From assembly GCA_041671545.1 (NCBI GenBank), contig JBAZBI010000007.1, forward strand, positions 1 to 64,000: 64,000 bases of DNA, given 5' to 3'. Positions 52,548-61,153 of this stretch are shown one piece after another. The notes under the pieces were generated by a model. The model was not told the origin of the DNA. It made no database searches and saw only the letters and a program-made list of their open reading frames with translations. Position 1 is the stretch's first letter. Every line of letters begins with the position of its first letter. The position numbers and the translations under genes were made by a program. This DNA is from UBA1563 sp041671545 (GTDB lineage: Bacteria > Bacteroidota > Ignavibacteria > Ignavibacteriales > Ignavibacteriaceae).

Positions 52548-53396
52548 CTATTTAATTTTTCTTTGAGATTCTTTGGGCGGCAAAAAATTCTCGCCGGTAA
52601 TTACACTTTTTCCCGTTTTCTGCTCAAGAGCTTTTCTTGCATCTTTTGCAATTTTCCCCCCCTTTTTTGCAGGACTTACGTTCTCTTCAAATCCTTCCGC
52701 AGTTACAGTTTCTGCAATTTGTCTTGTAGATAGTTCAGCCAGCGCTGTAAAAATTAATTCGGCTTCGCTCATATGGTCGCGCAGGTTTTGCGTTTTTAAG
52801 CCCTTTAAAGTCTTATGTTCCTTTACGGTTAAGTCGCTCCATTCTTTATGAATAATAGTTGTAAGCTGTGCAAACTCATCACCTTTTTTAACTCCATGGT
52901 CACCCCAATAATCAGTAAGTTTGTTGCGGGTTTCCTGCCCCATCATTCTTTGCTGAATCCACTTTTCACTTCTCCCTTGTTTCTGCCAATATTCACGCGA
53001 ACGGTTTAATGCATTTTCGGGATTATTCATTTCCTCCATTCTCTCGTAACCAACTTTAGCAAGCCACAGTTTAATAGGTTCTGCTTTTTTACTCGGCACA
53101 GATTGAACAAGGCGAAGTATGGTTTCCACATCCGCTACATCAGTTGAATATCTTTTACCGTCAGAAGCTAATAATTTCAGTTGGTGACAATTTGTCACCG
53201 ACTCATTTCCTTCCTTATTCAATCTTTCTTTTAGTTTGTTCCAATATTTTCTTGCAGTTTGATAATCTTTTTGATCCGTTAAAGCGGCAACAATATCTAT
53301 CATGGAGAAATACCAGATTTCTTTTCCCTCATCATAATGACGGCGAATTCTAAACGTATCGAAGACCGCTAATGATTCATCTTTCCTTTCGCTCAT
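52548..53396 (-). CDS. BRO/DinD-type phage antirepressor-like protein
   Basis: A 282-residue protein. The N-terminal BRO-N domain shows FRIRRHYDEGKEIWYFSMIDIVAALTD, ARKYWNKLKERL and LRLVQSVPSKKAEPIKLWLAKVG. The second half (EYWQKQGRSEKWIQQRMMGQETRNKLTDYWGDHG and AELSTRQIAE) matches the DinD-like antirepressor group found in prophages and many chromosomes. It is likely a DNA-binding regulator of mobile DNA or the damage response. The C-terminus is Lys-rich. Confidence 0.85.
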   Translation of the reverse strand: MSERKDESLAVFDTFRIRRHYDEGKEIWYFSMIDIVAALTDQKDYQTARKYWNKLKERLNKEGNESVTNCHQLKLLASDGKRYSTDVADVETILRLVQSVPSKKAEPIKLWLAKVGYERMEEMNNPENALNRSREYWQKQGRSEKWIQQRMMGQETRNKLTDYWGDHGVKKGDEFAQLTTIIHKEWSDLTVKEHKTLKGLKTQNLRDHMSEAELIFTALAELSTRQIAETVTAEGFEENVSPAKKGGKIAKDARKALEQKTGKSVITGENFLPPKESQRKIK

Positions 53397-53458
53397 AAAT
53401 TTTTCCTCATAAAGTTTTCAATTATTAGTTCGCCGCGGACAAGACAGTTTTTAATACA

Positions 53459-55180
53459 TTACCCTTTCTTCCCCGGTCTATACGGATAGTACCGCGGCTG
53501 CCATTGCGCTGTTTTGATCAGATCGGACAGCGCCTCATCGCCTAACATTCTGCCTAACCCAGAATCACGCGCTTCAATAGCAACTGCCAACGCAATGTGG
53601 AACGACACTTCTCTAATATCTTTTATCTCAGGCAGCAACATGTTACTGTTGCGCTGTTCTTCTGAAACAAGTTCGGATAAAGCCTTGCTCGCCTGCAAAA
53701 ACATCTTTGTAGTAATTCGTGTAGCTTTACTTACAAGCGCACCCAATCCAACTCCCGGGAAAATGAACATGTTATTGCATTGCGATGAAAAAAGTTTTTT
53801 ACCTCTAAACTCAACCGGCGGGAAGGGACTACCCGTTGCTGTTATTCCTTTTCCATCTGTAGCAATTGCTACCTCTTCAGGCGTACATTCAGATTTTGAA
53901 GTCGGATTTGATAAGGCAAGGATAATTGGTCTTTCATCGTTCACCGCCATTTGAGAAAGTATCTCGTGGTTGAACAACCCGTTCGATCCCGTTACACCTA
54001 TCAGCACCGTCGCCTTCGAATTGGTAATGACATCCTTTAAAGTAATCGAGTTATGGGATTCCATTCTCCACTCAGCTATCGCCGAATGTTTTTGTGCAAA
54101 CGGTTTTTGATATTCTACAATATTCGGCGTGTCTTCCATCAGCAAACCTAAATAATCGTAAGCGAATATTTTGCTTCTTGCTTCTTCATCACTTGCGCCT
54201 TCTTCTTTCAGCATATTCAAAATGTTGCGAGCGATACCGCAGCCTGCTTGTCCAAGTCCGGCAATAACAAAACGCTGATCGTTAAAACGCTGTTTCTTTA
54301 TTTTCATAGCGCTCATCAACGCCGCAATGGTTGAAGCTCCGGTGCCTTGTATGTCATCATTGAAAGAAAGGATTCTTTCCTGGTATCTTTCCAACAGCAT
54401 AAAGGCTTTATGCTTTGCAAAATCTTCCCACTGCAATAACGCTTGAGGAAATGCCCTTTTAACACCAAGTACAAATCTTTCGATGAACTCATCGTAGTCT
54501 TTGCCTTCAAGGCGTTTGCTTTTATAACCGAGATAGAGAGGATCATCCAGTAAGCTTTGATTATTTGTTCCGACATCCACCGATATTGGCAAACAGCATG
54601 CGGGATGAATTCCACCGGCAGCAACATAAAGATTTATTTTACCTACAGGAATTCCCATCCCATCTGAACCCAAATCACCTAAACCAAGAATTCTTTCACC
54701 ATCCGTAACTACGATCAAATAAACTTCCGGAAGAGAGATTCCTTTAAATATTTTATCAATACTGCCGATATTATCCGGGTTAATATAAATGCCGCGGTAT
54801 TCGCGCGTGATGTGACTTAACATTAAACATGCTTTACCGACCGTAGGTGTATAAACGATCGGAAGCATTTCAAAAAGATTATCGCAGAGAAGGCTGTAGA
54901 ATAAAGTTTCATTCCGGTTTTGAAGTCCTTGAAGGAAAATATATTTCTCAAGATCGTCCTGCTTGCGATTGTACATCTCGTAACTTCTTTCACGCTGTGA
55001 ACCAATATTCGAGACCTCCGTACGAAGAAGTCCTTCCAATTCTAAATTTATTCTTTCTTCTTCATTGAACGCAGAACCTTTGTTAAGAAAAGGATCAACA
55101 ACTATTTGTTGACCGCGAAGATAAACTTCAAGATATTCTTCACCGGTTAGTAAGTCGGTTTTAACGGAAAAGGTTTTCAT
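53459..55180 (-). CDS. maeA: NAD-dependent malic enzyme
   Basis: A 573-residue malic enzyme of the long type. The pattern is FLQGLQNRNETLFYSLL, the catalytic region MLPIVYTPTVGKAC, VVTDGERILGLGDLG, a metal-binding FNDDIQGTGA and the nucleotide fold VIAGLGQAGCGIARN. ALSNPTSKSECTPEEV and FIFPGVGLGALV follow. It turns malate into pyruvate and CO2 while reducing NAD(P). The length and sequence style place it with the NAD-linked SfcA/MaeA group. The coenzyme cannot be proved from sequence. It is read away from the bacterioferritin gene. Confidence 0.93.
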   Translation of the reverse strand: MKTFSVKTDLLTGEEYLEVYLRGQQIVVDPFLNKGSAFNEEERINLELEGLLRTEVSNIGSQRERSYEMYNRKQDDLEKYIFLQGLQNRNETLFYSLLCDNLFEMLPIVYTPTVGKACLMLSHITREYRGIYINPDNIGSIDKIFKGISLPEVYLIVVTDGERILGLGDLGSDGMGIPVGKINLYVAAGGIHPACCLPISVDVGTNNQSLLDDPLYLGYKSKRLEGKDYDEFIERFVLGVKRAFPQALLQWEDFAKHKAFMLLERYQERILSFNDDIQGTGASTIAALMSAMKIKKQRFNDQRFVIAGLGQAGCGIARNILNMLKEEGASDEEARSKIFAYDYLGLLMEDTPNIVEYQKPFAQKHSAIAEWRMESHNSITLKDVITNSKATVLIGVTGSNGLFNHEILSQMAVNDERPIILALSNPTSKSECTPEEVAIATDGKGITATGSPFPPVEFRGKKLFSSQCNNMFIFPGVGLGALVSKATRITTKMFLQASKALSELVSEEQRNSNMLLPEIKDIREVSFHIALAVAIEARDSGLGRMLGDEALSDLIKTAQWQPRYYPYRPGKKG

Positions 55181-55644
55181 TTTTTAATTCTCCAATATTT
55201 TGCGAACGCTTGTTTTTCATTTTTGTTACAATGAATTATTTATTGCTTTGTTTATTTTTTTGCGGGAAGATTTAGTGAGGGTTATGAAATGTATTTGTTT
55301 CATGATTACAATTTATCGCTTTGCAATGTTAAGAACAAGTTAGGTTGAATTAACTGATTACATTTTAGTTTCCACTATTTTGAATATCGAACACCGAACA
55401 AGAAATAACGAATGATGAATTATTTTTTTTACTTCGTTATTCTACATTCCTTGTTCAATATTCATTATTTCTTTCGGGTTCTGATTTCCCAGATTTAATT
55501 AATCAATCCACTCACCCCAAAGATGTAGTTCCTTTTTCATCCCTAAGAACGATTGTTTCAGTTTAATTCCGTTGATACTTTAGAATTGAAATTGAAGTAA
55601 AAACTTCAAAAATAAATATCTATAAATTATTAAGGAGAACGACG
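55181..55644. other. Long divergent intergenic region with imperfect palindrome
   Basis: No gene. It carries an imperfect long inverted repeat at about 55383-55468 (GAACAAGAAATAACGAA and its mirrored TTCGTTATT...CCTTGTTC). The shared regulatory block near 55526-55561 follows, then an AAGGAG ribosome site before bacterioferritin. Confidence 0.55.
55526..55561 (+). promoter_or_regulatory. Shared upstream block, site 3
   Basis: TAGTTCCTTTTTCATCCC (identical to 37104-37121), then TAAGAACGATTGTTTCA, whose last 14 bases equal 35813-35826. This site therefore joins the two elements found separately in the LuxR/barrel-protein promoters. Confidence 0.5.
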
Positions 55645-56124
55645 ATGAAAGGTAATGAAAAATTAATTACGGTTTTAAATTCGCTTCTGGCAGATGAACT
55701 TACTGCTATTAATCAGTACATGGTACATTCCGAGATGTGTGAAAACTGGGGTTATGATAAACTTCACTTGGCTATAAGAAAACAGGCAATGGATGAAATG
55801 CACCACGCCGAATGGCTTATCGAGAGAATCATTTTTTTTGATAGCGCTCCAACAGTATCTAAACTCAATACAATAAAAATCGGTAAAACTGTTTCAGAAA
55901 TGATCAGCAACGACGATGACGATGAACTCGAAGCTGTCCGCAACTATAATGAGGCAATCAAACTTGCCCGTGAAGTAGCTGACGAAGGCAGTGTTGAACT
56001 TTTAACAAAGATACTCAAGATGGAAGAAGGTCACGTTGATTGGGCAGAAATCCAACGTGCACAGATTGATCAAATGGGTATGGAAAATTATCTAGTAAAT
56101 CAAACTGAAAGTCCGGCAAGCTAA
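55645..56124 (+). CDS. bfr: Bacterioferritin
   Basis: A 159-residue protein, normal bacterioferritin length. All ferroxidase ligands sit at the classical positions: E18, E51, H54, E94, E127, H130. The haem-binding M52 is present, so this is a true haem-binding Bfr rather than a ferritin or Dps. It stores iron and detoxifies peroxide as a 24-mer. It has an AAGGAG site and the shared upstream block. Superoxide dismutase follows after a hairpin. Confidence 0.96.
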   Translation: MKGNEKLITVLNSLLADELTAINQYMVHSEMCENWGYDKLHLAIRKQAMDEMHHAEWLIERIIFFDSAPTVSKLNTIKIGKTVSEMISNDDDDELEAVRNYNEAIKLAREVADEGSVELLTKILKMEEGHVDWAEIQRAQIDQMGMENYLVNQTESPAS

Positions 56125-56152
56125 ATCTTCATCTTTTTAATTGAAAAAATTC

Positions 56153-56171
56153 CCGGAAGTTTTGCTTCCGG
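56153..56171. terminator. Hairpin between bfr and sod
   Basis: CCGGAAG-TTTTG-CTTCCGG. On the plus strand it is followed by an A-run rather than a T-run, so it may be a partial terminator or RNA-stabilising hairpin. On the minus strand a T-run follows. Confidence 0.5.
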
Positions 56172-56193
56172 AAAAATATTAGGAAATCAAACA

Positions 56194-56955
56194 ATGACGA
56201 AACTAAAATTAGTAGTAGCATCAGTTATTGCGGGAATTCTTGGCTTGCAAAGTCCATCGATTGCAAAAGACCTTTCAAAAAACCAAATGAAAAAAGATCA
56301 ATCAAACCATAACATTAAAAAGGAAACCACCATGAATACACCAAACAAATTTGAATTTCAACCGCTGCCATACGCTTATGATGCCCTGGAACCTTTCATT
56401 GATAAGCTGACAGTAGAAATACATTACAGCAAACATCATAAAGCATATTATGACAATTTCATAAATGCAATAAAAGGTACTGAGATGGAATCTATGGATA
56501 TCAAGGATATTTTCAAGAATGTAAGTAAATATCCTATGGCTGCCAGAAATAATAGCGGCGGTTATTTCAATCACACATTTTATTGGGAGAGCATGAAAGC
56601 TCACGGAGGTGGTTTGCCGACAGGTAAACTATCTGAAGCTATTACAAAATCATTTAACTCCTTTGAAGAATTCAAGAAACAATTTTCAGATGAGGGTAAA
56701 ACCAGATTTGGCAGTGGCTGGGCATGGTTATGCCTAGACGATAAAGGCAGTCTATTTATTTGTTCCACACCAAATCAGGATAATCCGTTAATGGATATAG
56801 CCGGGAAAAAAGGAACCCCTCTGCTTACTATTGATGTATGGGAACATGCGTATTATCTAAAATATCAAAACAAAAGACCGGATTATGTAGAAGCATTCTG
56901 GAATCTTGTAAACTGGGATGAAGTAGCCAAAAGATATGAAAGCGCTTTAAAGTAA
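56194..56955 (+). CDS. sodB: Fe/Mn superoxide dismutase with N-terminal export signal
   Basis: The full frame has 253 residues. Residues 1-24 (LKLVVASVIAGILGLQSPSIA) form a signal peptide. A linker follows, then the SOD fold from PLPYAYDALEPF, with metal ligands in VEIHYSKHHKAYY, NHTFYWESM and DVWEHAYYL. TRFGSGWAWL and the ligand region style favour the iron type, although Mn cannot be excluded. An internal ATG at 56332 has its own AAGGAAA site and gives exactly the usual cytosolic start, so two products are possible. It lies behind bacterioferritin in the same direction. Confidence 0.93.
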   Translation: MTKLKLVVASVIAGILGLQSPSIAKDLSKNQMKKDQSNHNIKKETTMNTPNKFEFQPLPYAYDALEPFIDKLTVEIHYSKHHKAYYDNFINAIKGTEMESMDIKDIFKNVSKYPMAARNNSGGYFNHTFYWESMKAHGGGLPTGKLSEAITKSFNSFEEFKKQFSDEGKTRFGSGWAWLCLDDKGSLFICSTPNQDNPLMDIAGKKGTPLLTIDVWEHAYYLKYQNKRPDYVEAFWNLVNWDEVAKRYESALK

Positions 56956-57027
56956 GTATGAAATAATTTATTCAATGATCTTAATTATTTGATAAAACAA
57001 AATCTTGTAAAATAAAAGGTATGTAAA

Positions 57028-57864
57028 ATGAAAAATCTATCATCAAGCACATTCACCACTGAAGACGGAACAGTAATTTACTTCAAGGATTGGGGCTCGG
57101 GAAAACCAGTCGTTTTCTGTCATGGATGGCCGCTCAATTCTGATGCATGGGAAAGCCAGATGGTCTACTTAGCATCCAACGGATATCGCTGCATCGCTCA
57201 TGATCGCCGTGGGCACGGCCGTTCGAGCCAACCCTGGAACGGGAATGATATGGATACCTATGCTGATGATCTTTCGGAACTCATAGAAACACTCGACCTA
57301 AATGGAATCACTCTAATAGGTCACTCAACCGGTGGCGGAGAAGTTGCCCGCTACATCGGGCTTCACGGCACTAAGCGCGTTGCCAAAACTGTTTTGATGG
57401 GTGCAGTAACGCCACTCATGCTCAAGACGGATACCAATCCCGGTGGATTGCCGATAAAAATATTTGATGACATCCGTGCCGGTGTCGCTGCCGATCGTTC
57501 ACAGTTCTTTAAGGAACTCACGACACCGTTTTACGGTTCTAACAGAACAGGAGCGAAGGTTAGTCAAGGTGTTCGCGACGCGTTCTGGTTCCAGGGAATG
57601 CAAGGCGGTCTTAAGAATGAACTCGACTGCATCAAGGCGTTTTCGGAAACTAACTTCACCGAAGATCTTAAAAAGTTCGATATACCGACATTAATCATTC
57701 ACGGTGACGATGATCAGATCGTGCCGATCGGCGCTTCGGCTCACGCATCGGTAAAACTCATTAAGAACGCGACTTTGAAAATTTATCCTGGTGGTCCGCA
57801 TGGTCTGGCAGACACGCATAAAGACAAGCTCAATGCCGATTTGCTCGCATTCCTTAAATCATGA
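57028..57864 (+). CDS. Alpha/beta hydrolase (non-haem chloroperoxidase/esterase type)
   Basis: A 278-residue alpha/beta hydrolase. Elements: the oxyanion region VVFCHGWPLNSDAWE, DRRGHGRSS, the nucleophile elbow GHSTGGGEVARY (Ser in GHSTG), acid Asp in IIHGDDDQIVP and His in GGPHGLADTHKDKLNADLLAF. The pattern is that of cofactor-free haloperoxidases/aryl esterases, which can form peracids from carboxylic acids and peroxide. The physiological substrate is unknown. Its place after bfr and sod suggests an oxidative-stress link. Confidence 0.88.
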   Translation: MKNLSSSTFTTEDGTVIYFKDWGSGKPVVFCHGWPLNSDAWESQMVYLASNGYRCIAHDRRGHGRSSQPWNGNDMDTYADDLSELIETLDLNGITLIGHSTGGGEVARYIGLHGTKRVAKTVLMGAVTPLMLKTDTNPGGLPIKIFDDIRAGVAADRSQFFKELTTPFYGSNRTGAKVSQGVRDAFWFQGMQGGLKNELDCIKAFSETNFTEDLKKFDIPTLIIHGDDDQIVPIGASAHASVKLIKNATLKIYPGGPHGLADTHKDKLNADLLAFLKS

Positions 57865-57953
57865 TCTGGCATTATTGGTGTCGTTAACAAACAGAAAAAC
57901 GTCGGTGATTTCATGGAAATTAAAAGACAATTATTTCTTAAGGAGTACATAGA

Positions 57954-59342
57954 ATGAATAACAAACAAAACATTCTTTTTAAATTGATGGGCGCCTGCAT
58001 TATTTTCATAATTGTGTTTGCCGCTTCAATTGCTTTTACACAGCAAGAGAAAATCATTTCCAGTTATGGTCCTACTAATCAGACCGAAACTTTCGATCAA
58101 ATTAAAACTGCGCGTATGGCTGTTAAATCCGAGCGCGCCAAACAGCATATGGAAATGTTAAACTCCCGTTATGATCTTTCTAAGAAGACTACTGCTGAAA
58201 CCGTCATGTCTGGAGGAAAACCTATCCCGGCAGGACCGACAGCAAACCTTCGCGGAGTAACATGGGAACAGCTAAATAAAATGACTCCGGAACAAATCAA
58301 AGAGAAAGGGATTTTTCCATATAAACCACTACCGTTTCCTGATCATGCGGAAGGTGGAATGCTCTTCCCGGTGATAATAACTAAACTGCTTCCTCGATTA
58401 GTTCGCTTCGATTTGGATTTCGATCTACCCGAACATATTCTTCCTGACCCGGCTCCGGCAATTTACCTTACTACCCGTCCCGACCTTGGTGATGTAGCAA
58501 AGGGACGACTGATCACAATCGACAATTACTATGAAATTTTTAACGGAATTCTGAATCCAAAACAGCTTGAAGGTTTACGCCTCCTGGTGACTCAATTTCC
58601 CCAACAACAATTTAACGCTACGGAAGACAGACGAACAGACAATCACGATGGTAAGTTGGGCGTAACATGTTTCGACTGTCATGCTAACGGTCATAGCAAC
58701 GGAGCCACTCATCTTGTTGGAGATATCCGACCGCAAGAATTTAGACATCGTATTGAAACGCCAACATTGCGTGGAGTTAATATCCAACGCTTGTTCGGTT
58801 CGCAGCGTGCTATGAAGACGGTAGAGGATTTCACAGAGTTTGAACAGCGCGCTGCATATTTTGATGGAGATCATGTGATGGCTGCTAAAAAAGGTGTGAA
58901 CGTTTTGGAGCGAGGCTCCCAAGTACATTTCATGGCTGAATTTATGGCGATCCTTGATTTGCCACCGGCACCAAAATTAAATATTTACGGCAAACTTGAT
59001 CAGACCAAAGCTACTCCAAGTGAACTACGCGGTGAAGCGCTTTTTAATGGTAAAGCTCAGTGCGCATCTTGTCATCCCGCACCTTACTATACTGATAACA
59101 CTATGCATGATCTGAAGGATGAGCGTTTTTATAAACAAGAACTAGCGAATGGAATGGTGATGGCGCATGACGGCAAAATTAAAACATTCCCGTTGAGAGG
59201 GATCAAAGATTCTCCGCTATATATGCACGATGGAAGGTGTTTTACCCTTGAGGATATAGTGGAGTATTTCAATCTGATTCAACAACTCGATTTGAAATCC
59301 GAGGAGAAAAAAGATCTGGTTGCATTCATGCGCGCTTTATAG
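57954..59342 (+). CDS. Exported diheme cytochrome c (peroxidase/MauG-related)
   Basis: A 462-residue periplasmic protein. The signal or anchor at 10-30 is followed by an unusual N-terminal 200 residues. Two haem-c sites are CFDCH (239-243) and CASCH (370-374). The second half, with GEALFNGKAQCASCHPAPYYTDN and TFPLRGIKDSPLYMHDG, follows the cytochrome-c-peroxidase/MauG layout. The long, non-matching N-terminus sets it apart from standard CcpA. It is likely a peroxidase or an electron-transfer oxidase. An AAGGAG site supports the start. Confidence 0.82.
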   Translation: MNNKQNILFKLMGACIIFIIVFAASIAFTQQEKIISSYGPTNQTETFDQIKTARMAVKSERAKQHMEMLNSRYDLSKKTTAETVMSGGKPIPAGPTANLRGVTWEQLNKMTPEQIKEKGIFPYKPLPFPDHAEGGMLFPVIITKLLPRLVRFDLDFDLPEHILPDPAPAIYLTTRPDLGDVAKGRLITIDNYYEIFNGILNPKQLEGLRLLVTQFPQQQFNATEDRRTDNHDGKLGVTCFDCHANGHSNGATHLVGDIRPQEFRHRIETPTLRGVNIQRLFGSQRAMKTVEDFTEFEQRAAYFDGDHVMAAKKGVNVLERGSQVHFMAEFMAILDLPPAPKLNIYGKLDQTKATPSELRGEALFNGKAQCASCHPAPYYTDNTMHDLKDERFYKQELANGMVMAHDGKIKTFPLRGIKDSPLYMHDGRCFTLEDIVEYFNLIQQLDLKSEEKKDLVAFMRAL

Positions 59343-59381
59343 AAAAAATATTTCATAAAAAATTGCAATGGAACAAACTGA

Positions 59382-61022
59382 ATGAAGACTTCCGATCTAT
59401 TTGTTAAATTATTAGAAAATGAAGGAGTGAAATATATTTTCGGGATACCCGGCGAAGAAAACCTTGACTTTCTAAATTCTCTAAAAAATTCAACTATAAA
59501 ATTGATCCTTACACGGCATGAACAAGGCGCCGGATTTATGGCAGCTACTTATGGAAGATTAACAGGTAATCCCGGTGTGTGTTTGTCCACATTAGGTCCA
59601 GGCGCTACAAATCTGGTTACACCCGCTGCTTATGCGCAATTGGGTGGTATGCCAATGGTAATGATAACGGGACAGAAGCCAATTAAAAAAAGTAAACAAG
59701 GGAAATTTCAAGTTGTAGATATTGTTGATATGATGCGCCCATTAACCAAATACACACACAGAATTGTAGACGGTAATAATCTTCCTTCCGTTGTACGGGA
59801 AGCATTTCGGACAGCAGAACAAGAGAGACCAGGGGCGGTACATATTGAATTACCGGAAGATATTGCATCGGAAGAAGTTGATTTTAGATTTTTCGACATT
59901 CACCCGATCCAAAGACCAATTGCTGATAACAAAGCAATTGAGCAAGCTTCTGAAATAATAAAAAAATCTAAACTGCCTCTATTACTCATCGGCGCAGGAG
60001 CCAATAGAGAAATAACTTCCGGTTCTCTAATGAAATTTATTGAAAAGACGGGTATCTATTTTTTCAACACACAAATGGGAAAAGGAGTAATTGATGAAAG
60101 GCATCCCTTATTTTTAGGTACGGCAGCATTATCCGCTGATGACTTTGTTCACTGCGCAATTGAGAAAGCTGATTTAATAATTAACGTGGGACACGATGTA
60201 GTTGAAAAACCTCCCTTTTTTATGGAAGAAGGAAAGACAAAAGTAATTCACATTAATTTTTTCCCGGCTGAAGTTGATGATGTTTACTTCCCTCAATCAG
60301 AAATAGTCGGTGATATTGCTACTTCGATAGATAAATTAACCAACATGCTTTCTAAGCAATCACATTGGGATTTTTCTTTCTATGGCAGAGTTAAAAAGGA
60401 AGTCGATTTACACCTCACGAAATATTTTAAAGATGACCGGTTCCCGGTCTTACCACAAAGAATTGTAAAGGGTGTAAGAGATACAATGCCTGCAGATGGC
60501 ATAGTTACTCTTGACAATGGAATATATAAAATATGGTTTGCTAGAAATTATCAAACGTATAAACCAAACACACTTTTATTGGACAATGCCCTTGCTGCGA
60601 TGGGAGCCGGTCTTCCATCCGCAATTGCTGCTAAAATTGTTTATGCAAATAAAAAAGTAATTGCCGTTTGTGGTGATGGCGGCTTCATGATGAATTCTCA
60701 AGAATTAGAAACTGCAGTAAGGTTAAAATTAAATTTAGTGGTAATCATTTTAAATAATAGTTCCTACGGAATGATTGAATTGGCACAAGAGAGATTAGGC
60801 TTTGAAAATTTTGGACTAACTTTTGAAAATCCCGACTTCGTAAAATATGCAGAAAGTTATGGAGCGTATGGCCATAGAATAACTAAGACTGAAAACTTGA
60901 ATGATAAACTTGATGAATGCCTCAGTACAAACGGCGTTCATGTTATTGACATTCCCGTTAATTATTCTCTTAACTATACAATCCTTCATAAAGAAATTAA
61001 GGAAAAGACCTGCACTCTTTGA
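59382..61022 (+). CDS. Acetolactate synthase-like ThDP enzyme (large subunit)
   Basis: A 546-residue enzyme. FGIPGEENLDFL, the catalytic Glu in LTRHEQGAGFMAATYGR, STLGPGATNL, MITGQKP and the ThDP block VCGDGGFMMNSQELETAVR with ILNNSSYGMIELAQERLGF are all of the acetolactate synthase branch. There is no regulatory-subunit gene nearby and no biosynthetic neighbours. A catabolic (AlsS-type) synthase making acetoin precursors is therefore more likely than IlvB. It is set between a cytochrome and NO reductase, which suggests use under low oxygen. Confidence 0.87.
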   Translation: MKTSDLFVKLLENEGVKYIFGIPGEENLDFLNSLKNSTIKLILTRHEQGAGFMAATYGRLTGNPGVCLSTLGPGATNLVTPAAYAQLGGMPMVMITGQKPIKKSKQGKFQVVDIVDMMRPLTKYTHRIVDGNNLPSVVREAFRTAEQERPGAVHIELPEDIASEEVDFRFFDIHPIQRPIADNKAIEQASEIIKKSKLPLLLIGAGANREITSGSLMKFIEKTGIYFFNTQMGKGVIDERHPLFLGTAALSADDFVHCAIEKADLIINVGHDVVEKPPFFMEEGKTKVIHINFFPAEVDDVYFPQSEIVGDIATSIDKLTNMLSKQSHWDFSFYGRVKKEVDLHLTKYFKDDRFPVLPQRIVKGVRDTMPADGIVTLDNGIYKIWFARNYQTYKPNTLLLDNALAAMGAGLPSAIAAKIVYANKKVIAVCGDGGFMMNSQELETAVRLKLNLVVIILNNSSYGMIELAQERLGFENFGLTFENPDFVKYAESYGAYGHRITKTENLNDKLDECLSTNGVHVIDIPVNYSLNYTILHKEIKEKTCTL

Positions 61023-61153
61023 TCAATTCTAGGAACGTTGTATCAGAAAAAACTGTTCTCTAAGATACCGAGGTAAATGAAGAGAATTTATTAAGTCGTA
61101 TGTTCTTTTCATTCATTGCATCGAAGGTCTTTTAATTACTATAAAGGTCTGTT

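Noticed and set aside
59382..61022. Pyruvate decarboxylase or pyruvate oxidase instead of acetolactate synthase
   Set aside because: It lacks the double-His motif of decarboxylases, and the motif set is closest to acetolactate synthases. Oxidase remains a minor possibility.
61023..61153. NsrR/FNR-type operator before norZ
   Set aside because: No convincing dyad matching the known consensus was found. The region is AT-rich and any match would be weak.
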